This document shows positions 1 through 8,142 of a stretch of 50,542 bases of DNA, piece by piece (positions within the stretch are counted from its first letter, which is position 1; every line of letters begins with the position of its first letter). The notes under the pieces are model-generated. The model had not been told where the DNA came from. It saw nothing but the letters and a program-made list of their open reading frames with translations, and ran no database searches. Position numbers and translations under genes: made by a program. The stretch is from assembly GCF_013304735.1 (NCBI RefSeq), contig NZ_JAAITI010000025.1:1-50542 (forward strand), given 5' to 3'. Source of the DNA: Blautia luti (GTDB lineage: Bacteria; Bacillota; Clostridia; Lachnospirales; Lachnospiraceae).

Positions 1-853
<853 letters not shown>

Positions 854-866
<13 letters not shown>

Positions 867-1822
867 ATATCACCGCTGGCGAGCTTGTATTTCTTATACT
901 GCCTCACGGCGAAGTGCTGGGGGCTGCGACGTTCCAACCCGTCAAACATATAGTCCACCGCATTTTTGAAGGTTTCGTCATCCTCCCGGACTTCCATGCT
1001 GTTTATCATTTCCACCAGCGTATTCATGTTGCGTTCTTCCTCCGGCCCCTCAAAGACGATGTAGGCCACAAGGGCGCAGTACAAGAGGGTTTCAGCTTTA
1101 GTCCAGAACTCGTCGCCCTCCTTGCCGTCGCCTTTGGTGTTGGCGATCAGAGCAGTAACGAATTTCAAAACATCGCTTTCCGTCTTGATATAGGCCAGCG
1201 GATTGTAGTGCATGGATTTTGAAAAGTCGATACTGTTGAACACCCGCACCCTGTATTTCTCCCGTTGCAGGAACCGCCCGCACTGATCGAGGGTGCCGCC
1301 CTTCGGGTCTACCACCACATACGAGGAATGAGCTTGAAGAAGCTGCGGGGTCAGCCAGAACCTTGTCTTACCCGAACCGGACGAGCCGATGACACAGGCG
1401 TTTAGGTTCCGGGCATTGGCGGGTATTTTCGGACGGGTGTTCATGGTCAGGAACTCCGTCCCGGTCAGAATGACATTGTTCTGAAATTTAGGGTCTACAA
1501 ACGGCTTTATATCCTCCTTTGTTCCAAAGCGGGCGGTGCCGTATTCCGCATCCCGCCGGAATTTTTTCGCCTGCCTGATCTTTGACTGTATCAGCAGATA
1601 CACCCCAGCCGCACCGGCAAGGCCCACCAGCAGGTCAATACCGCCAAGCCCCGGCCAGTAGGTTTCAAAGGCTTTGGGGAAGGTATCGAGCATCCCCATG
1701 AGCTTTGTCCCGAAGTCTGTGCCGGGGGCGATCCGGTAGGCCGTCCCGATTTTGGAGAAGAACCAGAACACAAAGAGGTACGGCAGGTTTGGGAGCACAT
1801 ATTTTCTGATTTTGTCACTCAA
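854..1822 (-). pseudogene. virD4: VirD4/TraG type IV coupling protein, truncated by insertion
   Basis: Coupling ATPase that would link the relaxase-DNA complex to the conjugation channel at the inner face of the membrane. The visible 322 residues have two N-terminal membrane segments (about 11-24 and 61-79), the linker YGTARFGTKEDI, and Walker A GSSGSGKT at 146-153, followed by VVVDPKGG. The usual length is about 600 residues; the Walker B region (LLDEFANIG type) and everything after it are missing. The last codons (about ICSK) come from inserted DNA. The start overlaps the pcfB stop by four bases (ATGA), so the two were translationally coupled. Without Walker B the product cannot be a working ATPase, so conjugation of this copy is probably blocked. 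Confidence 0.88.
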
Positions 1823-2289
1823 CGTCCGTCCTTCACCGCCTCTCTGGTCCGCTGCTTTTCCTTTGCCTGCGTCCTGATCTGCTCCGTGAATTTCCGAAGC
1901 TGGCCGAGGATGGAAGCCTTGTCCTGCTCTTTGTTCAGCACCTTTGCGCTGTACTTCTGGAAGGCCGCCGTGATAGCGTCCGCCTGATTGGCTTTGAAAA
2001 ACAGTAGGTAATGACCGGGGCTCACTTTATGGAAAGCGTAGTCCACATGGAACTCCTTTGCGATCCGGTCAAAATCCTTTGGGGCTCCCACATAGGGCAT
2101 GGCGCTTTTGCCGCCATAGTGGTTCATCAGCTTTTTTACACTCTGGCGTCCCTGCGGGGTCAGCGCCTTCCGGTGGTGCTTTTGCAGCGCCCGCGCTACC
2201 TTCCCAAGAGCGGCAGCCAGCACTTTTCCCGTGAGCTTCGTTGTCCTGATCGAAAGGGCAACCGTTTTTTGGTTTACTTCTTCCTGCAT
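1819..2289 (-). CDS. pcfB: PcfB family conjugation protein (DUF3801)
   Basis: Small cytoplasmic accessory protein that accompanies VirD4-type coupling proteins in Gram-positive conjugation systems; PcfB of pCF10 is the namesake. The 156 residues show the family layout: an N-terminal segment with repeated basic residues, a central VDYAFHKVSPGHYLLFFKA block, and a Lys/Arg/Gln-rich tail. The ATG is preceded by AAAGGAGG. It overlaps virD4 by four bases, as is usual in Tn1549-like elements. Assignment rests on overall resemblance and on the position next to virD4; the molecular role of the family is not well defined. Confidence 0.85.
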   Translation of the reverse strand: MQEEVNQKTVALSIRTTKLTGKVLAAALGKVARALQKHHRKALTPQGRQSVKKLMNHYGGKSAMPYVGAPKDFDRIAKEFHVDYAFHKVSPGHYLLFFKANQADAITAAFQKYSAKVLNKEQDKASILGQLRKFTEQIRTQAKEKQRTREAVKDGR

Positions 2290-2356
2290 AAAACCTCCTT
2301 TCCGTCGGGGTTCCCGCTATCCGGGAGGCCCCCGTACAATCTCGGGGAACAGAAAA

Positions 2357-2379
2357 CCTCGGGCCAATGTGGCCCGAGG
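2357..2379. terminator. GGGCCA hairpin after the conserved ICE gene
   Basis: CCTCGGGCCA and TGGCCCGAGG form a perfect 10-bp stem with a 3-base loop directly downstream of the stop codon at 2381-2383. There is no U-tract, so it may pause transcription or protect the 3' end of the mRNA. It belongs to a set of three related hairpins, with those at 3420-3442 and 5871-5893. Confidence 0.55.
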
Positions 2380-2380
2380 C

Positions 2381-3430
2381 TTACCGCTCGGCATCTCTGC
2401 CGGACGGAGCTTTCTTTTCCGGCTCCGTCTGGATTTTTTCGCCCTGTTCCCGCATGGTCTGCAAGATAGAGGGCTTCTTTTGAAGCTGGGAGGGCTTTTC
2501 GCCGGACAGCGGCTTGATACATTCCAGACGGTCAGCCGCCCGGATGGCGTTGTCCGTGAGCTGCCTCTGCCATGCGCCTACACTGGGAGCCCAGCGGAAA
2601 CCGCTGCTTTTCAACTCGGCCCGGGTGTCCGCGTCAGGCTTTCCATCAAAGAATACCTGCAAGCGGTTGTCCTCCCGGTTCATCTCCACACGGCCCCCGT
2701 CGAACTCCCAGCCGGAAAACTCCCGCTGCGCCTGTTTGGAGAGCTGTTCGATACGCGTCTTTACCCGGCGGATCTCCGCATTGTTGTTGGTAAGCTGGTA
2801 GCTTTCAAAGGGCCTCGGGTCGCTCCGCCAGTTTGCCGCCATGCTTGCTTTCAGCTTTTCGATCTGGTCCGGCGACAGCAGCGCACAGCCATCCAGCTTG
2901 CCATGCTTGCGGTAATAGGCGTTGACCTCCTTCATAATGAGCTGGGAGCGTTCCAGCCCGTCCAGCTTCTTCTGGAGCTTTTCAATCGCTGCCGGGTCAT
3001 CGGCGCTGATCCCGCCCATGCCGGTACTGCGTATCTTATCCAGCAGCCCTTGAATATACCGCCATTCCTCCATGTTGCTGTCCCGGGCCCGGTTCTGTTT
3101 TTCCTTCTTTCCCATCGGGAAATTGGCAGGTCCGGCGATCATCACAGAGGGAACCCTTGCGTCAATGGCAAAGCCCTGGTTCATGTTTTCGGCCAGCTTG
3201 CGGGCGTAGGTGTCTAACAGATGGTCGATCTTCTCATGGTACATGGGGTCCACCCGGGATTTCTGCTGTTCCGCTATGGCGGCGGCCTTGTCCACCATTG
3301 CCCGGTATTCCGCCGTTGCGCTCCCTTCCTTGTAGTCGGAAAAGCTGTTCATTTCTTTTGCCCGGCGGGCGGCTCCTTCATTGATAGGGTAATAGTTGAT
3401 GGTATGCACCTCCTTTATGCTTCGGGCCAT
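2381..3430 (-). CDS. Conserved ICE protein of unknown function
   Basis: I recognise this as a protein that recurs between pcfB and ardA in Tn1549-like elements, but no function is established. It is soluble and charged, about 340-349 residues, with the segments KIRSTGMGGISADDP near the middle and SSGFRWAPSVGAWQRQ near residue 300, which resembles a small single-strand-DNA or relaxosome-type accessory fold only loosely. The start is uncertain. The first ATG (3430) lies inside the hairpin at 3420-3442 and has no ribosome site. A strong AAAGGAGG sits just inside the frame, touching a GTG at 3409, and the conserved part begins right after it (INYYPINE). Confidence 0.75.
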   Translation of the reverse strand: MARSIKEVHTINYYPINEGAARRAKEMNSFSDYKEGSATAEYRAMVDKAAAIAEQQKSRVDPMYHEKIDHLLDTYARKLAENMNQGFAIDARVPSVMIAGPANFPMGKKEKQNRARDSNMEEWRYIQGLLDKIRSTGMGGISADDPAAIEKLQKKLDGLERSQLIMKEVNAYYRKHGKLDGCALLSPDQIEKLKASMAANWRSDPRPFESYQLTNNNAEIRRVKTRIEQLSKQAQREFSGWEFDGGRVEMNREDNRLQVFFDGKPDADTRAELKSSGFRWAPSVGAWQRQLTDNAIRAADRLECIKPLSGEKPSQLQKKPSILQTMREQGEKIQTEPEKKAPSGRDAER

Positions 3431-3442
3431 GCTGGCCCGAAG
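3420..3442. terminator. GGGCCA hairpin after ardA
   Basis: CTTCGGGCCA and TGGCCCGAAG form a perfect 10-bp stem with a 3-base loop immediately after the ardA stop codon (3445-3447) and before the AAAGGAGG of the next gene. Same core as the hairpin at 2357-2379. It lacks a U-tract, so it is more likely a processing or mRNA-stability element than a strict terminator. Confidence 0.55.
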
Positions 3443-3444
3443 TC

Positions 3445-4158
3445 TTACCGTTCTTCATGAGAAGGCCCCGCCTTGTCCTTTTTCGGAGCGGGTGGGGCTT
3501 CTTGAAACCGTTTGAGTGTAGCGAGAATGGAATGGACAGGCTCGGCCTTTTCAGGATAGGCAAATATCCGGTGTTCCGGCGGAATGTCCTGCGGCCCGTG
3601 GTAATACTCCTTGAAGCCCTCCGGGACTGCCGACACATACCCACCGGGAGCGAATACGCCGCCCTCGTTGATACGCACATCCCGCCCGTATGCCTCATAA
3701 TCGAAGTAGTTCTGAATGTGCTCCGGTATGTCGATAGTCCCAAGCTCGTCGGCGTAAAGACGGCCCAGCCCTTCATCATCGGAAATATCCGGGTAAAAGC
3801 GGTAAAGGTCAAGGTTCTGCGTCAGGTTTATCAAATCCTTCACGCTCCTTGTGTGGTTTCCCAAGACAAGAGCGGCTTCAAAGGTTTCCAGTCCGCCCTT
3901 ATCCCGTACTTCCAGCAGGGCGTGGCCCAGCTCGTTCAGCTCGTCGATGTTCTCACATTCGTAGAGATAATCGTAGAGCCCCAGCACATCACTGTCAAAG
4001 CTGGTAAAGAACACTTCGCTGTACCGTTTCCCGTCTATCCCGATTTTGGCAAGGGCGGCCTGCAACTCCTGTGTCGTCATGGGGAAATGTACCGTTGTCC
4101 CTACCTCAATCCCCATTAAGGGGTATAGGGCTGTATTGGTTATATAGGCTTCAAACAT
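3445..4158 (-). CDS. ardA: ArdA-type antirestriction protein
   Basis: DNA-mimic protein that blocks type I restriction enzymes so that incoming element DNA survives in a new host. The 237-residue product is very acidic overall, as expected of a mimic, and carries family-like features (MFEAYITNTALYP at the start, acidic ENIDELNELGHAL in the middle, SDDEGLGRLYADELG after it). The start at 4158 was chosen over an upstream ATG because AGGAGG lies 7 bases before it, and the extra N-terminal residues would be encoded inside the ribosome site. It follows the methyltransferase gene by a few bases, giving the ICE two kinds of restriction defence in one operon. Confidence 0.85.
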   Translation of the reverse strand: MFEAYITNTALYPLMGIEVGTTVHFPMTTQELQAALAKIGIDGKRYSEVFFTSFDSDVLGLYDYLYECENIDELNELGHALLEVRDKGGLETFEAALVLGNHTRSVKDLINLTQNLDLYRFYPDISDDEGLGRLYADELGTIDIPEHIQNYFDYEAYGRDVRINEGGVFAPGGYVSAVPEGFKEYYHGPQDIPPEHRIFAYPEKAEPVHSILATLKRFQEAPPAPKKDKAGPSHEER

Positions 4159-4162
4159 GGGC

Positions 4163-5248
4163 TCATTCCTCCTTTCCGGCCCGGTCAGCCAGCACCTCAT
4201 AAATCCCGGCCATAATGTAATCGGCGCAAGGGAGGGCAATCGCGTTTCCCAGTGCCTTGTAGCGTTGCAGAGGCCGGATCTCCACGCCGTCCACCCCGTA
4301 CTTTGTCCAGCCCTCTGGCAGCCCCATCAGCCGTTCGCTTTCCGTTTCCGTCAGAAAACGGATACAGCCGCCCTTCGGGTCGCCCTCATACCAGAAGGCA
4401 AAGGGCGTTACATCACTGGCTAAAAGAGTGGGAAAAGGGTCAGTTGGTAATCCGAAGCTGTTTCGGAAGGCCGTTTCTTCCTGCCTTTTTGCCGCTCCCC
4501 GCATACGGAAGCACTGAAAGGGGTGGATGACTGGTATCTGCCGCCCTGTTTCAAAAGAAGCTGTTCGATCTCCTTCGGCGGCGGCCCACCCGCCCTCTCC
4601 GCAAGGCGGAGGAAGTGGGAGCATTGGACGGGGCTTAAATAGTATGTCTGCGGCACGTCTGCCTCCAAAATCCGCCACGACGAAAATCCGCTGCCTTCGT
4701 GCCAGCCTTCGGGAGCCTGCCCAATACTGGGCGTCCATGAGTCGCCAGCACACATCAGGCGTTCCCCCTCGCACCATTCCGGCGTTTCCCCATCTTCCCG
4801 AAGGAGGCATTGGAACTTCGGTGTCCGAGAAGGCGGATAAGACGGCTCTAAAGTCCATCCGGTCATTTGTAGAAAACGCTCCCATGACGTTTTCCCAAAC
4901 AGCGATAGCTGGATATAGGTTATCAGTAGCATCCCTCATTTCCTGTATGATACGAAACGCCTGATAGAACAGGCTTGATTTTGCCCCGGCAAGGCCGGAG
5001 CGGTTGCCGATCAGAGAAAGGTTCTGACAGGGGGAACCGAAGGTAATTACATGAACCGGCGGGATTTTCCCGCCGTCCACCTTCGTAATATCCCCCAAAT
5101 GCACCATGTCGGGAAAGTGCCTTTTGGTTATGGAGATGGGCACTTTTTCAATCTCGCTGGCCCAGACCGGACGGATACCGCACCGGGAAGCAGCCAGAGG
5201 GAACACGCCGATTCCGTCGAAAAGGCTCCCCAACTTAATGTCCGGCAT
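4163..5248 (-). CDS. DNA (cytosine-5-)-methyltransferase
   Basis: Transfers a methyl group from S-adenosylmethionine to C5 of cytosine in a specific DNA sequence. The C5-methylase motifs are present in order: FDGIG (motif I, residues 10-14), GSPCQNLS with catalytic Cys74 (motif IV), WENVMG (motif VI, 118-123), RRQRIFVVADF (motif VIII), and KALGNAIALP (motif X) near the C-terminus. The region between VIII and X is the likely target-recognition domain, with a proline-rich insert. No restriction endonuclease lies beside it, so it is an orphan methylase that probably protects the ICE from host restriction. Its start overlaps the upstream gene by 14 bases. Confidence 0.93.
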   Translation of the reverse strand: MPDIKLGSLFDGIGVFPLAASRCGIRPVWASEIEKVPISITKRHFPDMVHLGDITKVDGGKIPPVHVITFGSPCQNLSLIGNRSGLAGAKSSLFYQAFRIIQEMRDATDNLYPAIAVWENVMGAFSTNDRMDFRAVLSAFSDTEVPMPPSGRWGNAGMVRGGTPDVCWRLMDAQYWAGSRRLARRQRIFVVADFGGRRAADILFKPRPMLPLPPPCGEGGWAAAEGDRTASFETGRQIPVIHPFQCFRMRGAAKRQEETAFRNSFGLPTDPFPTLLASDVTPFAFWYEGDPKGGCIRFLTETESERLMGLPEGWTKYGVDGVEIRPLQRYKALGNAIALPCADYIMAGIYEVLADRAGKEE

Positions 5249-5591
5249 GGCCCGGGGTGCCGTGTCCCTTCACGGCAAGCACCCCTTCCAGTGTGGTCGC
5301 CGCAATGCCCAGCCGCCCGGCAACCGCAATATCATTTTTTACATCCTCGTCCACAGCGCTGCCGCAGACGATCAGGGTGTGGGAACGCCGCAGCATATCC
5401 CGGCGCATATCAATCCCGGCCTTATGTTCCTCGGGAACGCTGTCATTCAAAAACAGCGGCAGGTACAAGAGCGGGCAGATAGGGGAAAAGCCCGCCTCAT
5501 AAGCAAGGCGGCAGTAGTGGGCCGCCAGCTCCATATCAACATCCGGCTCGCCGCTCCATGCGGCGGTCAGGTACGCTAAAGGTCGTTTCAT
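5235..5591 (-). CDS. Small DUF4406/DUF7768-like protein (nucleoside deoxyribosyltransferase-like fold)
   Basis: About 118 residues beginning MKRPLAYLTAAWSG. A parallel beta/alpha layout with a PLLYLPLFL segment and a RRDMLRRSHTLIVCG segment resembles the small nucleoside 2-deoxyribosyltransferase-like proteins found in ICEs and phages. The fold assignment is by resemblance, and enzyme activity is unproven. The start at 5591 was chosen over an ATG five codons upstream because GGAGG lies 8 bases before it and the earlier ATG is part of that site. It overlaps the methyltransferase by 14 bases, so the two are translationally coupled. Confidence 0.65.
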   Translation of the reverse strand: MKRPLAYLTAAWSGEPDVDMELAAHYCRLAYEAGFSPICPLLYLPLFLNDSVPEEHKAGIDMRRDMLRRSHTLIVCGSAVDEDVKNDIAVAGRLGIAATTLEGVLAVKGHGTPGHAGH

Positions 5592-5652
5592 TGGTTGAGC
5601 CTCCATTTCTATTTTGGTTTAGGGAAAAGCAAGAGTTCGCCCAACCCCTCCG

Positions 5653-5672
5653 CCCCTTCCCCCGGGAAGGGG
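5653..5672. repeat. Short GC-rich hairpin CCCCTTCCC/GGGAAGGGG
   Basis: A perfect 9-bp stem upstream of the gene starting at 5591. It has only two bases between the arms, so the innermost pairs would open to form a loop. No U-tract follows on either strand. Confidence 0.4.
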
Positions 5673-5676
5673 AACG

Positions 5677-5842
5677 GCTCTGGAGAATTTATATCCCCGT
5701 CGCTTGTCCGGGAAAAAGCATAACCGGGAGAAATCCGTCAAGGGTGCCTCTGGCACCGCCTGCGGCGGCGTTGCCCTTGACTGATTTTCCCGGCTATGCT
5801 ACGGAATAACTGGCGACGGGGAATAATTTATATCTCCAGAGC
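5677..5842. repeat. Long imperfect inverted repeat (about 166 bp)
   Basis: The gene-free stretch 5592-5900 is dominated by a long hairpin. Outer arms GCTCTGGAGA at 5677-5686 and 5833-5842 pair perfectly; then a CCCCGTCGC block pairs with GCGACGGGG, an AACCGGGAGAAATC block pairs with GATTTTCCCGGCT, and GTCAAGGG pairs with CCCTTGAC. The tip is GC-rich (GCACCGCCTGCGGCGGCG). No protein frame is convincing here. Possible roles are a structured 5' leader RNA of the downstream operon, a small non-autonomous element, or a DNA site used in transfer. Confidence 0.7.
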
Positions 5843-5850
5843 TTCGGGGC

Positions 5851-5893
5851 GCGGGGCAGCGCCCCGCAATCCTCGGGCCATCTTGACCCGAAG
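5851..5893. terminator. Two hairpins following parB
   Basis: GCGGGGC/GCCCCGC (5851-5857 and 5861-5867) is a perfect 7-bp stem. Beside it CCTCGGGCCA/TGACCCGAAG (5871-5893) is an imperfect copy of the GGGCCA hairpins found after two other genes of this element. Both lie just downstream of the parB stop codon at 5901 (minus strand). No U-tract is present. Confidence 0.5.
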
Positions 5894-5900
5894 TTTCGGC

Positions 5901-7277
5901 TTACTTTTCCGGCTCGGTTTTCTTCTCCGGCTTTTCGTGTTCCTTCTGCTGGCCCTTCCAGTCGTCCAGCAGCTTGATGATCTGGTCTTTCATTTCCCTC
6001 GGCGTGGTTTCCTTGCCGAAGTATTTGCTCAGTTCCGCACCCGTCAGAATCACTTTGTCTACCTCCTTTTTGTCCTCCATCATAATGCCGTCGATCACAT
6101 CCCCATTGAGCAGCTTCTTTTCGTCCAACTCCCGCATACGCTTTGCCTGCGCCTGCGAAGGCGAGGACTGCTGGCTGTCGATGGCGACGGCGATATAATT
6201 CTGGTTCTTCTTGCCGATGTAGGAAAGCTCCACCGCCGTAGTGAAGCCCAGCTTTTTCTCGTCCATCAGCTTCATCAGGTCGGGGACCAGCTCATTCAGC
6301 CGGATATACCGCTGTACCTGCTTGACGGCCATCTTGTTCCGCTCGGCCACGATCTCGTTGGAGCGTTTGCCTGCGTCCTTCGGGTCAATCTGGCCCGAAG
6401 TGCGGGAGCCCTGGTGCTTGATGGCCTCAAGCTGCATTTTCAGAGCTTTGGCCCGCTCGCTGGGGAGGATTTCTTCGCGCTGGTTCAGATTGTCCTCCAC
6501 CATCTGCGTGATGGCTTCATCGTCCGTCAGGTTGCGGACGATACAGGGCATATCCGCATATCCGGCAAGCTCGCTGGCCTTCTGGCGGCGGTGGCCGGAC
6601 ACGATCTCATATCCGCCATCCTCACGGGGACGGACGATAGCGGGCTGGGTAACGCCCTTGTCCTTGACGCTGGACACCATGGCCCGCATTTCTTCATCGT
6701 CCCGGACCTCAAAGGGATGGTTTTTGAAGGCGTGGAGCTCGTTCAGCTTGATATATACGATCTGTTCCTCGCCACGGCGGGGAGCCTCCTTCGGTCCCTC
6801 GGGTTCCTTCGGAGCGGGAGCGGCCTGCACCGTGGGAGCCGCTTTTTTCTCCGGTTTCTCTTTGGGGGCCTTTTCCTGCTTTTTCTGTGCGGGGGCTTTG
6901 GGCTTCGGAGCGGCGGCCTTGTCCTTATCCTCTTTCGGAGGACGGCCCCGGCGCTTCGGCTGTTCGGGCTCTTTGGGTTTTTCATCTGCTTTTTTCGGAG
7001 TCTCCGGCTGCTTTTCCGGTTTCTCCACTTTTGCCGGGTCAGGCTTTTCCCTGCTGGGAGCTGCCGCCCGTTCCTCGACCTTCTTTTCCTTCATAATTTC
7101 AGCGAAGTTATAGACAGAAACCTGTGGGTTCTTTACCTCCGGTTCCGTCTTTTTTTCCGGCTCCGGGGAAACGGAAACCTTCTCCGGCTCTTTTGGGGGA
7201 GCGGGAGGCGTTTCCTTGCCCGGCCTGCTATCCGTTACCGGCTGTTCCGGCGTTTTTGTGGTTTTATCATCTGCCAT
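5901..7277 (-). CDS. ParB/RepB/Spo0J family partition-like protein
   Basis: DNA-binding protein of the ParB family, in ICEs thought to help maintain or regulate the excised element. Residues 1 to about 165 are a disordered Pro/Lys/Glu-rich tail containing an AT-hook-like RRGRPPK. The ParB N-terminal domain follows, with the signature GGYEIVSGHRRQKASELAG and the NLNQREEILPSERA box. A helix-turn-helix region lies around 285-340 (AVKQVQRYIRLNELVP), and the C-terminus is again Lys/Glu-rich. The start at 7277 was preferred to the ATG two codons upstream because of its spacing from AGGAGG; either is possible. It is the first gene of the ICE operon, behind a leader with two intrinsic terminators. 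No ParA is in view. Confidence 0.88.
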   Translation of the reverse strand: MADDKTTKTPEQPVTDSRPGKETPPAPPKEPEKVSVSPEPEKKTEPEVKNPQVSVYNFAEIMKEKKVEERAAAPSREKPDPAKVEKPEKQPETPKKADEKPKEPEQPKRRGRPPKEDKDKAAAPKPKAPAQKKQEKAPKEKPEKKAAPTVQAAPAPKEPEGPKEAPRRGEEQIVYIKLNELHAFKNHPFEVRDDEEMRAMVSSVKDKGVTQPAIVRPREDGGYEIVSGHRRQKASELAGYADMPCIVRNLTDDEAITQMVEDNLNQREEILPSERAKALKMQLEAIKHQGSRTSGQIDPKDAGKRSNEIVAERNKMAVKQVQRYIRLNELVPDLMKLMDEKKLGFTTAVELSYIGKKNQNYIAVAIDSQQSSPSQAQAKRMRELDEKKLLNGDVIDGIMMEDKKEVDKVILTGAELSKYFGKETTPREMKDQIIKLLDDWKGQQKEHEKPEKKTEPEK

Positions 7278-7365
7278 AAGCATTTACCTCCTGTTTTTTG
7301 GCATGAAAAAAGGGGCTCAACTTTTCAGTCAAGCCCCCGTGGGAAGTTCCTCCTTTCTCCGCCAT
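7267..7365 (-). CDS. Possible leader peptide spanning the attenuator (32 codons)
   Basis: A frame beginning MAEKGG and ending NAYGR runs through the intrinsic terminator at 7306-7337 and overlaps the parB start. Ribosomes on it would melt the terminator stem, as in attenuator leaders. There is no clear ribosome binding site before its ATG, so translation is uncertain. Confidence 0.3.
   Translation of the reverse strand: MAEKGGTSHGGLTEKLSPFFHAKKQEVNAYGR
7306..7337 (-). terminator. Intrinsic terminator/attenuator in the leader of the ICE operon
   Basis: On the minus strand GGGGCTTGACT, loop GAAA, then AGTTGAGCCCC form an 11-bp stem (two G-U pairs) closed by a GNRA tetraloop and followed by six T. 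This is a textbook Rho-independent terminator, and it lies about 30 bases upstream of parB. A terminator placed before the first gene points to attenuation control. Confidence 0.85.
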
Positions 7366-7370
7366 GATAC

Positions 7371-7403
7371 AAAAATACCGCCCGTAGTCTCGTTTGGGCG
7401 GTA
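7371..7403 (-). terminator. Second intrinsic terminator at the ICE edge
   Basis: On the minus strand TACCGCCC and GGGCGGTA form an 8-bp stem with a 12-base loop, followed by TTTTTGTAT. It would stop transcripts entering the ICE from the host side, or act in series with the terminator at 7306-7337. Confidence 0.7.
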
Positions 7404-7439
7404 CTTTGTGTAAGATTGGCAGTCCATTATTAAGTTTTT

Positions 7440-8128
7440 TATTATGTTCCCTTTGTACACCGTTGCAATCCATCCTGTTTTCCTTAAGCTGTGCGGGAAT
7501 CTGGATCGGACTTTTCAATTCCATACAGGAAATCTGTAAAGAAAGAGTCATTCTGAAAAGAGAATACATGGGAGATCTGAAACTGCACTGGTATGTATTA
7601 TCCAAGTTTGCGGTACAGACGATCCTTGGCCTGGTACAGGCGCTTCTGATTACCGGAATTTTTACCCTTACCGTAGGAGCGGCAGATAAGGGAATTCTTT
7701 TCTCCGGTCCCTTTGTGGAAACCTTTATTACAGTATGGCTGACAATTGAAGCTGCTATGGCACTGGGATTTGTGATTTCTTCTCTTGCAAAGAGCGGAGA
7801 TAAGGCCATGACGCTGGCGCCGTTTGTGCTGATTATACAGCTGCTGTTTTCGGGAATTCTTTTTGAACTGAAAGGTGCAGGTGAAAAAATTTCCTATGTG
7901 ACTATCAGCAAATGGTCCGTGGAAAGCCTTGGAAGTATTGCACGGCTGAATGATCTTACCATGAAAATCCAGCAGCAGATTCCGACGGCAGAACACAAAT
8001 TTCAGGAAATTTTCAAATCAACAGGAGCGCATCTGACGCAGAACTGGCTGATTATGGGCGGAATGACAATTGTGTGTATGATTTTATGTACCGTACTTTT
8101 GAGAAGCCTGTCAAAAGACGGACGGTAG
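7440..8128 (+). pseudogene. T7SS-linked ABC-2 type transporter permease, 5' part removed by ICE insertion
   Basis: About 230 C-terminal residues of a multi-pass membrane protein. About five hydrophobic segments are visible (around SLSCAGIWIGLF, VQALLITGIFTL, TIEAAMALGFVIS, FVLIIQLLFSGILF and MTIVCMILCTVLL), with the loop NSIQEICKER typical of the ABC-2 permease half of FHA/ABCG-type transporters found beside Firmicute T7SS genes. The ATPase and FHA parts that normally precede it are absent, and ICE sequence takes their place. An ATG at 7394 in ICE sequence could give a short fusion product, but no ribosome site precedes it. The missing part should lie at the far side of the ICE. Confidence 0.72.
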
Positions 8129-8142
8129 GAAGGAGAAAAGTT

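Noticed and set aside
5796..7367. Long plus-strand frame of 523 codons opposite parB
   Set aside because: It is antisense to a clear ParB protein and its product is a low-complexity Leu/Arg/Phe sequence, as expected from the complement of a Pro/Lys/Glu-rich gene.
7394..7445. ATG at 7394 as a real start of the transporter gene
   Set aside because: It lies in ICE sequence, has no ribosome site, and the residues before about position 20 do not fit a transporter; the gene is treated as a 5'-truncated remnant.
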